This document shows, one piece after another, positions 31,771 through 40,460 of a stretch of 64,000 nucleotides of DNA. Made by a program: the position numbers and the translations under genes. The DNA comes from an uncultured Oscillibacter sp. (GTDB taxonomy: Bacteria > Bacillota > Clostridia > Oscillospirales > Oscillospiraceae): NCBI GenBank assembly GCA_900544615.1, contig UQVS01000009.1:1-64000 (forward strand), in the 5' to 3' direction. Below the pieces are notes generated by a model. That model had not been told where the DNA came from. It did not search any database and saw nothing but the letters and a program-made list of their open reading frames with translations. Every line of letters starts with the position of its first letter. Within the stretch, counting starts at the first letter, position 1.

Positions 31771-31799
31771 TTGCAAGAACACGGGTTCCGCATTATAAT
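31771..31799 (+). promoter_or_regulatory. DUF1015-ispE promoter
   Basis: TTGCAA (31771-31776), 17-bp spacer, TATAAT (31794-31799). Confidence 0.8.
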
Positions 31800-31836
31800 A
31801 CAGATACTTTGAATTATAAATTGACGAGGTGTCAGC

Positions 31837-33120
31837 ATGGATAAGCGATTTGAACAGACCGCCTTTTTTCCGGCGGATATTCTGCTGCCGCAGGTGAGCG
31901 AAATGGAAAAATGGCCGGTGGTGGCCTGCGATCAGTTTACCTCCCAGCCGGAATACTGGGAAAATGCGGAAAAAATTGTGGGAAATGCGCCATCCGCTCT
32001 GCGGCTGGTGCTGCCGGAGGCCTATCTGAACAGTGCGGAGGTCAACCGCCGCATTGCGGGCATCAACGCATCCATGGAGGGCTATCTGGCAGACGGCGTA
32101 TTCAAGACGCTGCCGGACAGCCTGATTTATCTGGAGCGCACGCAATCCGACGACCGGGTGCGGCACGGGATGATTGGCTGCATTGATCTGGAACAGTACG
32201 ATTTTACCCCCGGCTCCGGCGCACTGATCCGGGCAACGGAGGGGACGGTGCTGGAACGGATTCCGCCCCGTGTCCGGGTGCGGGAGCACGCGCCGTTGGA
32301 GCTGCCCCATGTCATGCTGCTGATCGACGACCCCAATGGCACCGTCATTGAGCCGCTGGCTGGGGAGACTGGCAGGATGGAGACTCTGTATGATACGGAG
32401 CTGATGCTGGGCGGCGGCCATGTGAAGGGGTGGCGGCTGACGGATGAGCAGATGAGCCGTGCGGCGGCGGCCCTGAACGCCCTGAAATCCCCGGAAGTCA
32501 TGGCGGAAAAGTACGGCATGGCGGGTGCGGCCCCGCTGCTGTTCGCCGTGGGCGACGGCAACCACTCTCTGGCAACGGCCAAGGCCTGCTACGAAAAGCT
32601 GAAAAAGGAAACGCCGGAGGCGCAGTGGGCGTCTCTGCCTGCCCGGTATGCGCTGGTGGAGGTGGTGAACCTCCATGATGATGCGCTGACCTTTGAACCC
32701 ATCCACCGGGTACTGTTTCATGTGGACGGTCAGGATCTGTGGGCGGCGTTCCGGGCCTTTTATCCCGCAGCCCATACCGGCGCGGGGACGGGCCACACCG
32801 TGGAGGTCTGCGGTCAGGGACTGGACGGCGCGTGGACGGTTCCGGCTCCGTCGGCGCAGCTGGCAGTAGGAACGCTTCAGGCCTTTCTGGATGATTACTG
32901 CAAGCGCCGCCCAGAGGTGGAGATCGACTACATCCACGGGGATGACGTGGCCCGGAAGCTGGGCAGCCAGCCGGGCAACCTTGGCTTCCTGCTGCCGCCC
33001 ATGGGCAAGGATCAGCTGTTCCGCACGGTGATGACGGACGGCGTTCTGCCCCGCAAGACCTTCTCCATGGGCGAGGCGCAGGACAAGCGGTACTATCTGG
33101 AGGCGCGGAAGATCCGGTGA
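31837..33120 (+). CDS. DUF1015 family protein (possible SerK-like kinase)
   Basis: The product has 427 residues. FFPADILLPQ, WPVVACDQFTSQPEYWENAE, and AVGDGNHSLATAKACYEKLK are the DUF1015 signatures. One branch of this family, archaeal SerK, phosphorylates free serine with ADP; bacterial members are mostly uncharacterised. The stop overlaps the ispE GTG, so the two are co-translated. The specific reaction here is not known. Confidence 0.88.
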   Translation: MDKRFEQTAFFPADILLPQVSEMEKWPVVACDQFTSQPEYWENAEKIVGNAPSALRLVLPEAYLNSAEVNRRIAGINASMEGYLADGVFKTLPDSLIYLERTQSDDRVRHGMIGCIDLEQYDFTPGSGALIRATEGTVLERIPPRVRVREHAPLELPHVMLLIDDPNGTVIEPLAGETGRMETLYDTELMLGGGHVKGWRLTDEQMSRAAAALNALKSPEVMAEKYGMAGAAPLLFAVGDGNHSLATAKACYEKLKKETPEAQWASLPARYALVEVVNLHDDALTFEPIHRVLFHVDGQDLWAAFRAFYPAAHTGAGTGHTVEVCGQGLDGAWTVPAPSAQLAVGTLQAFLDDYCKRRPEVEIDYIHGDDVARKLGSQPGNLGFLLPPMGKDQLFRTVMTDGVLPRKTFSMGEAQDKRYYLEARKIR

Positions 33121-33980
33121 ATACACAGGAACAGGCTCCGGCCAAGATCAATCTGGCGCTGGATATTTTAGGCCGCCGGCCGGACGGCTATCATGAGCTG
33201 CGGATGGTGATGCAGGCCATTTCCCTCTGCGATACCGTGACTGCGGCGGAGGGCGGCAGCGGATTTCATCTGCTGGCGGACGGCTTTGCTGTTCCGGGAG
33301 GGAAGAAGTCTCTGGAACAGCAGGCGGCGGAAGCTTTTTTCGCAGCCATTGGCCGTCCCATGCCGCCGCTGACGGTGCATCTGAAAAAAGTGACCCCGGC
33401 CTATGCGGGGCTGGGCGGCGGCAGCGCGGATGCGGCAGCGCTGCTGCGCTGCCTGCGGCGGCAGTATGCGCCGGAAATGACGACGGAAGAGCTGCGGGCT
33501 ATCGGCCTGACCGTGGGCAGCGACGTACCTTTCTGTGTTTCTGGCGGTACGGCGCTGGCAGAGGGGCGCGGAGAGCGGCTGACGATGCTGCCGGGGCTGC
33601 CAGACTGCCGGATCGTGCTGTGCAAGCCGGATTTTGGCATCCCCACGCCTGCGCTGTTTGCGCGGGCGGACGGCGTGCGGCTATCCCGTCGCCCGGATGT
33701 AGACGGCATGGTGCAGGCACTGACAGAGGAAAATCTGGAAGGGATCACGTCCCGGCTGTGCAACGTGTTTGAAGAACTGCTGCCGGAGGAGTACCGGGAG
33801 GTGTTCCGCATCCGGGAGCAGCTTCTGGAGCTGGGGGCGCTGAATGCCGCCATGAGCGGCTCCGGCCCCACGGTGTTCGGCATTTTCCAGGAGGCGGCGG
33901 CTGCCAAAATGGCGGCGGATGCGCTGAAATCCCGCTATGCACAGACCTATCTGGCAAAACCTGCGGGGACTCTGGTATAA
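33117..33980 (+). CDS. ispE: 4-diphosphocytidyl-2-C-methyl-D-erythritol kinase
   Basis: A 287-residue GHMP kinase of the non-mevalonate isoprenoid pathway. The N-terminal APAKINLALDILGRRPDGYH and ATP-binding PAYAGLGGGSADAAA motifs are clear, as is the C-terminal AAMSGSGPTVFGIF. It begins at a GTG overlapping the upstream stop (GTGA). Confidence 0.95.
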   Translation: MNTQEQAPAKINLALDILGRRPDGYHELRMVMQAISLCDTVTAAEGGSGFHLLADGFAVPGGKKSLEQQAAEAFFAAIGRPMPPLTVHLKKVTPAYAGLGGGSADAAALLRCLRRQYAPEMTTEELRAIGLTVGSDVPFCVSGGTALAEGRGERLTMLPGLPDCRIVLCKPDFGIPTPALFARADGVRLSRRPDVDGMVQALTEENLEGITSRLCNVFEELLPEEYREVFRIREQLLELGALNAAMSGSGPTVFGIFQEAAAAKMAADALKSRYAQTYLAKPAGTLV

Positions 33981-33987
33981 AAAACAG

Positions 33988-34040
33988 AAATTCCGTCCAG
34001 AATTCCGATACAACGACTTGTATCGGAAAGGACGGAATTT
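33988..34040 (+). terminator. Nested hairpin after ispE, overlapping the spoIIR ribosome site
   Basis: AATTCCGTCC pairs with GGACGGAATT, enclosing TTCCGATACAA/TTGTATCGGAA. The T-run runs into the spoIIR ATG (34044). The only ribosome-like motif of spoIIR (AAAGGACGG) lies in the 3' arm. So the element both terminates ispE and can hide the spoIIR start. Confidence 0.8.
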
Positions 34041-34043
34041 TTT

Positions 34044-34661
34044 ATGAAACAACGGTTACATCCCGTCGAGATTCTGCTGATGCTGACGGCGGCACTGCTT
34101 CTGACCTCCGGCGCGGTGGCGCTTCATACCCAGAGCGAGCTGGCAGACAAGGTGGTGCGGCTCCATGTGCTGGCAAATTCCGACTCTGGGGAGGATCAGG
34201 CCCTGAAGCTGAAGGTGCGGGACGCAGTGCTGGCGCAGGCATCGGAAACGCTGCGGGGCGTTACCGGCAGGGAAGAAGCCTGCCGACGGCTGACAGCACT
34301 GCTGCCGGAATTGGAAAAGACGGCGCGGGAGGTCATTGCGGCCAACGGATATGCTTACGGCGTCCGGGTGGAATTGGCGGAGACGTCGTTTCCCACCAAA
34401 ACCTATGATGGCTTTGCTTTGCCTGCCGGGGAATATCTGGCGCTTCGGGTGCTCATCGGGGAAGCGGCAGGGCAGAACTGGTGGTGCGTGGTGTTTCCGC
34501 CGCTGTGTACCGCAGCAGCCAGCGACGTTCCAACAGTGGCGCTGGACGCCGGGCTGACGGATCAGGAGGTGGCGCTGATCACGGAAGCGGATGAGGGATA
34601 TGTGCTGAAATTCAAAGCGGTGGAGCTGTGGCAGGCTCTGAAAGCCGAATTGGCAGGCTGA
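34044..34661 (+). CDS. spoIIR: Stage II sporulation protein R
   Basis: The product has 205 residues. An N-terminal hydrophobic segment (ILLMLTAALLLTSGAVAL, residues ~9-27) targets export. The family core follows: VVRLHVLANSDSGEDQALKL, KVRDAVL, and NWWCVVFPPLC. SpoIIR is made in the forespore under sigma-F and activates SpoIIGA, which cleaves pro-sigma-E in the mother cell. The ATG at 34044 sits directly at the end of a strong hairpin, which is unusual. Confidence 0.92.
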   Translation: MKQRLHPVEILLMLTAALLLTSGAVALHTQSELADKVVRLHVLANSDSGEDQALKLKVRDAVLAQASETLRGVTGREEACRRLTALLPELEKTAREVIAANGYAYGVRVELAETSFPTKTYDGFALPAGEYLALRVLIGEAAGQNWWCVVFPPLCTAAASDVPTVALDAGLTDQEVALITEADEGYVLKFKAVELWQALKAELAG

Positions 34662-34689
34662 AAATTGAGGGGACTGAAAGGAAAAAACG

Positions 34690-34731
34690 GCGGCAGGTAT
34701 TCGGAGTGCTTCCAAATATCTGCCGCTTTTC
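34690..34731 (+). terminator. spoIIR terminator
   Basis: GCGGCAGGTATT (34690-34701) pairs with AAATATCTGCCGC (34714-34726), followed by TTTT. Confidence 0.8.
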
Positions 34732-34768
34732 ATAGGGGTTAGCGATGTGTACCATGGGGAAATAGGAA

Positions 34769-34796
34769 AACTCCCGGACATTTGTCCGGGAGTTTG
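34769..34796 (-). terminator. rpmB terminator
   Basis: AACTCCCGGACA-TT-TGTCCGGGAGTT; on the minus strand TTTTCC follows. Confidence 0.85.
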
Positions 34797-34805
34797 TCTG
34801 TACAT

Positions 34806-34994
34806 TTAGATCGCTCTGGTGACCTTACCGGAACGCATACACCGGGTACAAACATAAACATGGCGGGGGGAACCGTTCACGATTGCCTTCACACGCTTCA
34901 CATTGGGCTTCCATGCACGATTGGAACGCCGATGAGAGTGGGAGACCTGAATGCCGAACGTTACGCCCTTGTCGCAGAACTCGCACTTTGCCAT
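34806..34994 (-). CDS. rpmB: Ribosomal protein L28
   Basis: A 62-residue protein. MAKCEFCDKGVTFGIQVSHS, then RRSNRAWKPN and VYVCTRCMRSGKV mark a zinc-binding (four-Cys) L28. The ATG at 34994 is the family start and has GGAGGTGCAACGG upstream on the minus strand; the longer frame has no support. Confidence 0.96.
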   Translation of the reverse strand: MAKCEFCDKGVTFGIQVSHSHRRSNRAWKPNVKRVKAIVNGSPRHVYVCTRCMRSGKVTRAI

Positions 34995-35050
34995 CCGTTG
35001 CACCTCCTTGCTGTTGCGTAATCCGTGCTTTACATACAAGCACAAGTAGT

Positions 35051-35079
35051 ATCATAGCAGAACGAAACACAAAATGCAA
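35051..35079 (-). promoter_or_regulatory. rpmB promoter
   Basis: On the minus strand: TTGCAT (35079-35074), 17-bp spacer, TATGAT (35056-35051). Confidence 0.8.
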
Positions 35080-35232
35080 GGAAAATTTTCAAAAAATACA
35101 AAAAATTTTGAAAGCGCGGGGGGGAGCGTCGGAGCAAGCTTTCGGCAGACGTACAGAAAAGACTGCTGGCAAACGCTGGGTAGGAGCGGAAGCGGAGAGA
35201 AAGCAAAACGGAAGTTGTCCGTCTGCAAAGTA

Positions 35233-35261
35233 TTGTAAAGCATCCGCAAATCATATATAAT
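35233..35261 (+). promoter_or_regulatory. hprK operon promoter
   Basis: TTGTAA (35233-35238), 17-bp spacer, TATAAT (35256-35261). The ~150 bases before it, up to the divergent rpmB promoter, hold no gene; a purine-rich stretch is all I see. Confidence 0.8.
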
Positions 35262-35342
35262 AGAAACTGTATCAACAGGAAAAATTTCTGACCGCCGCCC
35301 CGCGTGTGCGGTGTTGGAATACAGATGAGAAAGGTGGACATT

Positions 35343-36290
35343 ATGAGCGAGAAGGGGACCAGTCTGGCAAGATATGTGGAGCATTTCGGCCTTGAGATCC
35401 TGAATCGGGGGGATACTTATGACACAGACCTCATTGAGGTAGTCAACCTCAACCGCCCGGATCTGCCGATTCTGGGCCTGTTCGACTATTTTGACGCCCG
35501 CCGGATTCAGGTTATGGGCAAGGCGGAAGTGACGTATATCATGAAAATGAGCGAGACCCGCCGCACCAAGGTGTTTGACGACCTGTTTTCCTATACCATC
35601 CCGGCGCTGGTTCTGGCCCGGAACATGGAGTGTCCGCCGGAGTGTCTGGAGAATGCCCGGAATCATGGCCGCACCCTGCTGCGGACTACAGAGAAAACCG
35701 CAGACTTTGTCAGACGCACCATGGAATATCTCAGCAAGGAGCTGGCACCCTGCATCACCCGTCACGGCGTTCTGCTGGATATTTACGGCGAAGGCGTTAT
35801 GATCACCGGCGACTCCGGCGTGGGCAAGAGCGAGGCGGCCATTGAGCTGATCATGCGGGGCCACCGTCTGGTGGCGGATGACGCGGTGGAGATCCGCTGC
35901 ATTGCAGACCGTCTGGTAGGAACCGCGCCGGAGGTAATCCGGAACTATATCGAGCTGCGGGGCATCGGCGTGATCGACGTTCGCCAGCTGTTCGGTATGC
36001 GGGCGGTGATGCCGGAGTCCCAGATCGATCTGCTGGTGGAATTTGAGCCGTGGGACAACGAAAAATTCTATGACCGTCTGGGCATTGAGGATCGCTTCAT
36101 TGACATTCTGGGCAAGCAGGTGGCCTGTGTGACCGTGCCGATTCGGCCGGGCCGGAACTTGGCCAGCATCGTGGAGGTGGCGGCGCTGAACAACCGTCAC
36201 CGGCGGTATGGCTACAATGCCGCCGAGGAGCTGGCCCGGAAGGTGGATCTCCGGGCGGATATGGGCAGTCAGCCCGGCGGACAGGCATGA
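35343..36290 (+). CDS. hprK: HPr kinase/phosphorylase
   Basis: A 315-residue bifunctional enzyme that phosphorylates HPr on Ser46 and reverses it, controlling carbon catabolite repression. N-terminal domain ~1-130; Walker A GDSGVGKS at residues 156-163, with His141 in RHGV just before. The family signature RGIGVIDVRQLFG and the C-terminal RPGRNLASIVEVAALN complete it. I chose ATG 35343 after AAAGGTGG; ATG 35325 would overlap that site. Head of a run of overlapping genes hprK-ROK-murB-rapZ-whiA. Confidence 0.95.
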   Translation: MSEKGTSLARYVEHFGLEILNRGDTYDTDLIEVVNLNRPDLPILGLFDYFDARRIQVMGKAEVTYIMKMSETRRTKVFDDLFSYTIPALVLARNMECPPECLENARNHGRTLLRTTEKTADFVRRTMEYLSKELAPCITRHGVLLDIYGEGVMITGDSGVGKSEAAIELIMRGHRLVADDAVEIRCIADRLVGTAPEVIRNYIELRGIGVIDVRQLFGMRAVMPESQIDLLVEFEPWDNEKFYDRLGIEDRFIDILGKQVACVTVPIRPGRNLASIVEVAALNNRHRRYGYNAAEELARKVDLRADMGSQPGGQA

Positions 36291-37231
36291 TGGATGTCGG
36301 GATTGACGTAGGTGGAACCAACCTGCGGGCTGGCGTTGTGGATGAGCAGGGGAAACTGCTCTCCCGCGTGTCCCAGCCGGTGGGGACGCTGAAAAGCCCG
36401 GAGGAGCTGATCCGGCGTCTGGCAGAGTTGGCTCAAAAGGCAGTGGAAGATGCCGGGACGCCGGAAAAACAGATTCAGTCTGTAGGTGTTGGGATTCCCG
36501 GTGCGGTATCGGAGGGGAACATCCTCTATACCTGCAATCTCCCTTTGCGGGACGTGCCGTTTGAGCAGCTGTTCCGCCGCTTTTTCGACCGCCCGGTGTA
36601 TCTGGAAAACGATGCCAACTGCGCGGCGGCAGGGGAGTGGCTCTACGGCGCAGGCAGAGGGCGGAAGAATTTTGTGATGGTCACGCTGGGAACCGGCCTT
36701 GGCGGCGGCTTTATTCTGAACGGAAAGCTCTACGACGGCGGTGGAATGGCCGGAGAGATCGGGCATATGGTGATCCGGCGGGATGGCCCGGCCTGCGGCT
36801 GCGGCCGCCGGGGCTGCTGGGAAGCCTGCTGCTCCGCCACGGCGCTGATCCGGCGGACACGGGAGACCATGGCCGCGCACCCGGAGAGCCTGCTGAACCG
36901 CCTTGCGGCGGAAGCGGGCGCTGTAGATGGCCGCACGCCTTTTTCGGCAGCGGAACGGGGCGATCCGGCAGCGCTGGCGCTGTGCCGGGCTTATGCGGAG
37001 GATCTGGCAGCCGGTGTGACGAATCTGGTGAATCTTCTGAACCCGGAGACGGTGGCCATCGGCGGCGGTGTGGCGGGCGCGCCGGAAGAACTGCTGTTGA
37101 AGCCTGTCCGGGAACTGGTGGAGCGGGAATGTTATGGCCGTCATGTGGGCAAAGTCCCCCGGATTGTCACGGCGGAGCTGGGCGGCGACGCCGGGCTAAT
37201 CGGCGCGGCGTCCCTGCGGAATGTGAATTGA
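36287..37231 (+). CDS. ROK-family sugar kinase (probable glucokinase)
   Basis: The product has 314 residues. DVGIDVGGTNLRAGVVDEQG is the phosphate-binding motif, YLENDANCAAAGEW carries the catalytic Asp, and CGCGRRGCWEACCS is the ROK zinc-binding cysteine cluster. The Gly-rich GTGLGGGFILNGKL follows the pattern of glucokinases; mannose or N-acetylhexosamine kinases remain possible. It overlaps hprK by ATGA, which fits a role in glucose entry to glycolysis. Confidence 0.9.
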   Translation: MMDVGIDVGGTNLRAGVVDEQGKLLSRVSQPVGTLKSPEELIRRLAELAQKAVEDAGTPEKQIQSVGVGIPGAVSEGNILYTCNLPLRDVPFEQLFRRFFDRPVYLENDANCAAAGEWLYGAGRGRKNFVMVTLGTGLGGGFILNGKLYDGGGMAGEIGHMVIRRDGPACGCGRRGCWEACCSATALIRRTRETMAAHPESLLNRLAAEAGAVDGRTPFSAAERGDPAALALCRAYAEDLAAGVTNLVNLLNPETVAIGGGVAGAPEELLLKPVRELVERECYGRHVGKVPRIVTAELGGDAGLIGAASLRNVN

Positions 37232-37243
37232 GGAGGCATCCTG

Positions 37244-38161
37244 ATGGATTGGACAATACAATTTGATGAAGCGGTCAGCCGGTATCTGCCGGATCTGAAG
37301 GTGGTCTGTGACGAACCCATGAGCCGCCATACCACCTTCCGCATCGGCGGCCCGGCAAAGCGGATGGCGTACCCATCCAGCCGGGAGCAGCTGGTGCTGC
37401 TGCTGAATTTCGCCGAGAAAAGCGGCGCCGATCCGCTGGTGATTGGCAATGGAAGCAACCTGCTGGCCCCGGACGAGGGATTGAACCGGCTGGTGATCGA
37501 TACCTCCGCCCACCTGAACCGGGTGGAACAGACGGCAGAGCATATCATCCGTGCAGACGCCGGCGCTACGCTGGCTCGAACGGCGGATCTTGCCTGCAAG
37601 CTTGGCCTCACTGGGCTGGAATTTGCCCATGGGATCCCCGGAACGGTGGGCGGCGGCGTGTGCATGAACGCCGGGGCCTACGGCGGTGAGATGAAGCAGG
37701 TGCTGCGCTCTGCTTCCGTGCTGTTCCCGGAAGCGGGCGTCCGAACCCTTACCTGTGAGGAACTGGAACTGGGATACCGGCACAGCCTGCTGACAGAACA
37801 CCCGGAAGCGGTGGTGCTGGGGGCGGAGTTTGCCCTGACGCCCGGCGATCCGGCGCAGATTCGGGAGACCATGCGGGAGCTGATGGCCAGACGCAAGGCC
37901 AGCCAACCGCTGGAATGGCCCAGCGCAGGCAGCACCTTCAAGCGGCCGGAGGGGCATTTTGCCGGAACGCTCATCGACCAGTGCGGATTGAAAGGGCTGA
38001 CCGTAGGCGGCGCGCAGGTGTCGGAAAAGCACGCAGGCTTCCTCATCAACCGGGGCGGGGCCACCTTTGCGGATATGACGGAGCTGATCCGTCAGGTGCA
38101 GCAGCGGGTGCTGGATGCTGCCGGCGTCCGGCTGGAGCCGGAGGTCAAAATCGTAAGATAA
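37244..38161 (+). CDS. murB: UDP-N-acetylenolpyruvoylglucosamine reductase
   Basis: A 305-residue FAD enzyme of peptidoglycan synthesis. TTFRIGGPAKRMAYPSSREQ, LVIGNGSNLLAPD, and EFAHGIPGTVGGGVCMNAGA bind FAD and substrate. SAGSTFKRPEGHFA holds the catalytic Ser, and PEVKIV ends the protein as in type-II MurB. AGGAGG lies before the ATG. Confidence 0.96.
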   Translation: MDWTIQFDEAVSRYLPDLKVVCDEPMSRHTTFRIGGPAKRMAYPSSREQLVLLLNFAEKSGADPLVIGNGSNLLAPDEGLNRLVIDTSAHLNRVEQTAEHIIRADAGATLARTADLACKLGLTGLEFAHGIPGTVGGGVCMNAGAYGGEMKQVLRSASVLFPEAGVRTLTCEELELGYRHSLLTEHPEAVVLGAEFALTPGDPAQIRETMRELMARRKASQPLEWPSAGSTFKRPEGHFAGTLIDQCGLKGLTVGGAQVSEKHAGFLINRGGATFADMTELIRQVQQRVLDAAGVRLEPEVKIVR

Positions 38162-38173
38162 GCGGGTGATTGC

Positions 38174-39031
38174 ATGGAAATCCTCATTATTTCCGGCCTG
38201 TCCGGTGCGGGGAAGAGCCGGGCGGCGTCCTTTCTGGAGGACATGGGCTTCTATATTGTAGATAATATGCCGGCGGCTATGATCCTGAAATTTGCAGAGT
38301 TCTGCGCCGGCGGCAGTCAGCGCTACGACAAGGTGGCACTGGTGTACGATGTCCGTACCTCCAACAGCCCTACGGAGCTGTTCGACGTGCTGGACACCCT
38401 GAAGCACAGCGGCGTGTGCAGTCTGCTGTTTCTGGAGGCGGAGCCGGAGACGATCATCAAGCGCTACAAGGAGACCCGCCGCCGCCACCCCCTGATGAAG
38501 CAGGCGGACTCTCTGGAAAAGGCGGTTCTGGAGGAGAAGGATATGATGGCCCCCCTGCGCCAGCGGGCGGACTACATCATTGACACCACCCATCTTTCCA
38601 CGGCGCAGCTCCGGGGGGAACTGCTGCGGAATTTTGGAAGCGGCGCGGCGGAAAAAGAGGGAATGACTGTCAGTGTTACCTCTTTTGGCTTTAAACACGG
38701 CTTGCCCATGGAGGCGGATCTGGTGTTCGACGTCCGCTTCATGCCCAATCCCTACTACATTCAGGAGCTGCGGGAGAAAACCGGGCTGGACCGGGCGGTT
38801 TCCGACTATGTGTTCTCGTTTCAGCAGACCCATGACTATATGGCCAAGCTCCGGGACCTGCTGGCCTTTACCCTGCCGCTGTACGCAGAGGAGGGGAAAA
38901 CGGAGCTGGTCATTGCCATCGGCTGCACCGGCGGACATCACCGTTCCGTGGCTGTGACCCATGCGCTGGCGGCGGATATCCGGGATCTGGGCTACCGGGT
39001 GCGGGAAAACCACCGGGATATGAACCGTTAA
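38174..39031 (+). CDS. rapZ: RapZ (nucleotide-binding RNase adapter)
   Basis: The product has 285 residues. Walker A GLSGAGKS is at residues 8-15. The C-terminal domain contains SFGFKHGLPMEADLVFDVRF, PNPYY and AIGCTGGHHRSV, the RapZ/YvcJ signature. In enterics RapZ guides RNase E to GlmZ; in Firmicutes (YvcJ) it has a nucleotide-related role linked to competence and cell wall sensing. It is followed by whiA 20 nt on, the standard yvcJ-(yvcK)-whiA order; the yvcK (gluconeogenesis factor) gene usually between them is absent here. Confidence 0.94.
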   Translation: MEILIISGLSGAGKSRAASFLEDMGFYIVDNMPAAMILKFAEFCAGGSQRYDKVALVYDVRTSNSPTELFDVLDTLKHSGVCSLLFLEAEPETIIKRYKETRRRHPLMKQADSLEKAVLEEKDMMAPLRQRADYIIDTTHLSTAQLRGELLRNFGSGAAEKEGMTVSVTSFGFKHGLPMEADLVFDVRFMPNPYYIQELREKTGLDRAVSDYVFSFQQTHDYMAKLRDLLAFTLPLYAEEGKTELVIAIGCTGGHHRSVAVTHALAADIRDLGYRVRENHRDMNR

Positions 39032-39051
39032 TGGACTGAAAGGAGGACGGA

Positions 39052-39996
39052 ATGTCCTTTTCCTACGATACGAAAAACGAGTTGTGCCGCCTGCCGGTGC
39101 AGAAGCTGTGCTGCGCACGGGCGGAGGCCTACGGGATCCTGCTCTACTGCAATACCTTCAGCGCGACGGAGGTGCGGATCATCACGGAGAATCCAAACTT
39201 CGCCGCCCGGCTGCCCAAGCTGTTCCGCAGAGCCTTTAACCTGTCTTTTGACCGCCAGCCGGAGAAGGAACAGGAGGAGGGAAAGCGGATTTTCCAGATC
39301 ACGGATCGAAAGAAGCTGGATCATATCATCAACCTGCTGGGCTTCGACCCCAGACAGAATCTGGTGCTTCACATCAACTTCGGGCTGGTGGAGGAGCCAT
39401 GCGACCGGGCGGCTTTCCTGCGGGGGGCGTTTTTCGCAGGGGGGAGTATCACCGACCCCCAGAAGCGCTACCATCTGGAACTGACCACCTCCCATTTGCA
39501 GGTGAGCCGGGAGCTGGGATCGCTGCTGGTTGAGTGCGGCTACCCGCCAAAAAGCGTCAGCCGCAGCGGCAGCTCCATTACTTATTTCAAACAGAGCGAC
39601 CAGATCGAGGACTTCCTGACCCTGATCGGCGCGCCGGTGGCGGCAATGAACATCATGTCCGCCAAGCTGGAAAAAGATCTGAGAAACAGCGTGAACCGCC
39701 GTCTGAACTGCGACAGCGCCAATCTGGATAAGTCGGTGGTGGCGGCGCAGGAGCAGATGGAAGCGATCCGCCGTTTGCAGGCGGCGGAGCTGCTGGAACA
39801 GCTGCCGGACAAGCTTCAGGAAACGGCGGCGCTGCGGCTGGAATACCCGGAGCTGAGCCTTTCCGAGCTGGCGGCGGAGTTCGATCCGCCGGTGAGCAAA
39901 TCCTGTCTGAACCACCGGCTGCGGAAGCTGCTGGAGCTGGCGAAGAATCTTGACGAATCTATACAGAAAGAAGGACGAAATGATGAATCGGTGTGA
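39052..39996 (+). CDS. whiA: DNA-binding protein WhiA
   Basis: The product has 314 residues. A degenerate LAGLIDADG-type domain lies at ~5-190 (FLRGAFFAGGSITDPQKRYH) and a C-terminal HTH at ~225-300 (LRLEYPELSLSELAAEFDPP, KSCLNHRLRKLLELA). WhiA acts in cell division and, in sporulating actinobacteria, in spore septation; its Firmicutes target set is less clear. AGGAGG precedes the ATG. It overlaps the next gene by 17 bases. Confidence 0.95.
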   Translation: MSFSYDTKNELCRLPVQKLCCARAEAYGILLYCNTFSATEVRIITENPNFAARLPKLFRRAFNLSFDRQPEKEQEEGKRIFQITDRKKLDHIINLLGFDPRQNLVLHINFGLVEEPCDRAAFLRGAFFAGGSITDPQKRYHLELTTSHLQVSRELGSLLVECGYPPKSVSRSGSSITYFKQSDQIEDFLTLIGAPVAAMNIMSAKLEKDLRNSVNRRLNCDSANLDKSVVAAQEQMEAIRRLQAAELLEQLPDKLQETAALRLEYPELSLSELAAEFDPPVSKSCLNHRLRKLLELAKNLDESIQKEGRNDESV

Positions 39997-40429
39997 ACAG
40001 GCTGTGGGATACCACAAAAAGGGCTTCAACTGCTGCCAGAGCGTTCTGGCGACATTTCAGGACTGCATCGGGCTTACGGAGGCGCAATGCATGACTTTGG
40101 GCGGCGGCTTCGGTATGGGAGCGGGAACCGGCGAGCTGTGCGGCGCCATTACAGGCGGCGTGATGGTGCTGGATCTGCTGACCCCCGCCGACCCGTCGGA
40201 TGTGCTGGGGTCCAAAAAGCGGTCTGTGGGGCAGGCCAAGGAGCTGCAAAAGCGGTTTGCAGAGCGGTTTGAGAATCTGCGGTGCGCGGATCTGCTGCAA
40301 AAGAAGTTCGTCCCCGATGATACCACTCCTGCCGCCAAGGCACTGGGACTGACCGGCCACTGCGACATCATGATCGCCACAGCGGTGGAGCTGGTGGAGC
40401 AGATGCTGACGGAGCGGGAAAACGGCTGA
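39980..40429 (+). CDS. C_GCAxxG_C_C family protein
   Basis: The product has 149 residues. The Cys pattern is KKGFNCCQSVLATF, an internal C, GGFGMGAGTGELCGAITGG, then C residues in LRCADLL and TGHCD. This is the C_GCAxxG_C_C family, thought to bind iron-sulfur clusters and often linked to redox or membrane partners. ATG 39980 follows AAGGACG and overlaps the whiA end; ATG 39983 is also possible. Function unknown. Confidence 0.88.
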   Translation: MMNRCEQAVGYHKKGFNCCQSVLATFQDCIGLTEAQCMTLGGGFGMGAGTGELCGAITGGVMVLDLLTPADPSDVLGSKKRSVGQAKELQKRFAERFENLRCADLLQKKFVPDDTTPAAKALGLTGHCDIMIATAVELVEQMLTERENG

Positions 40430-40460
40430 TTTCATCTTTATAAAATCAGGAGGAAGCACC

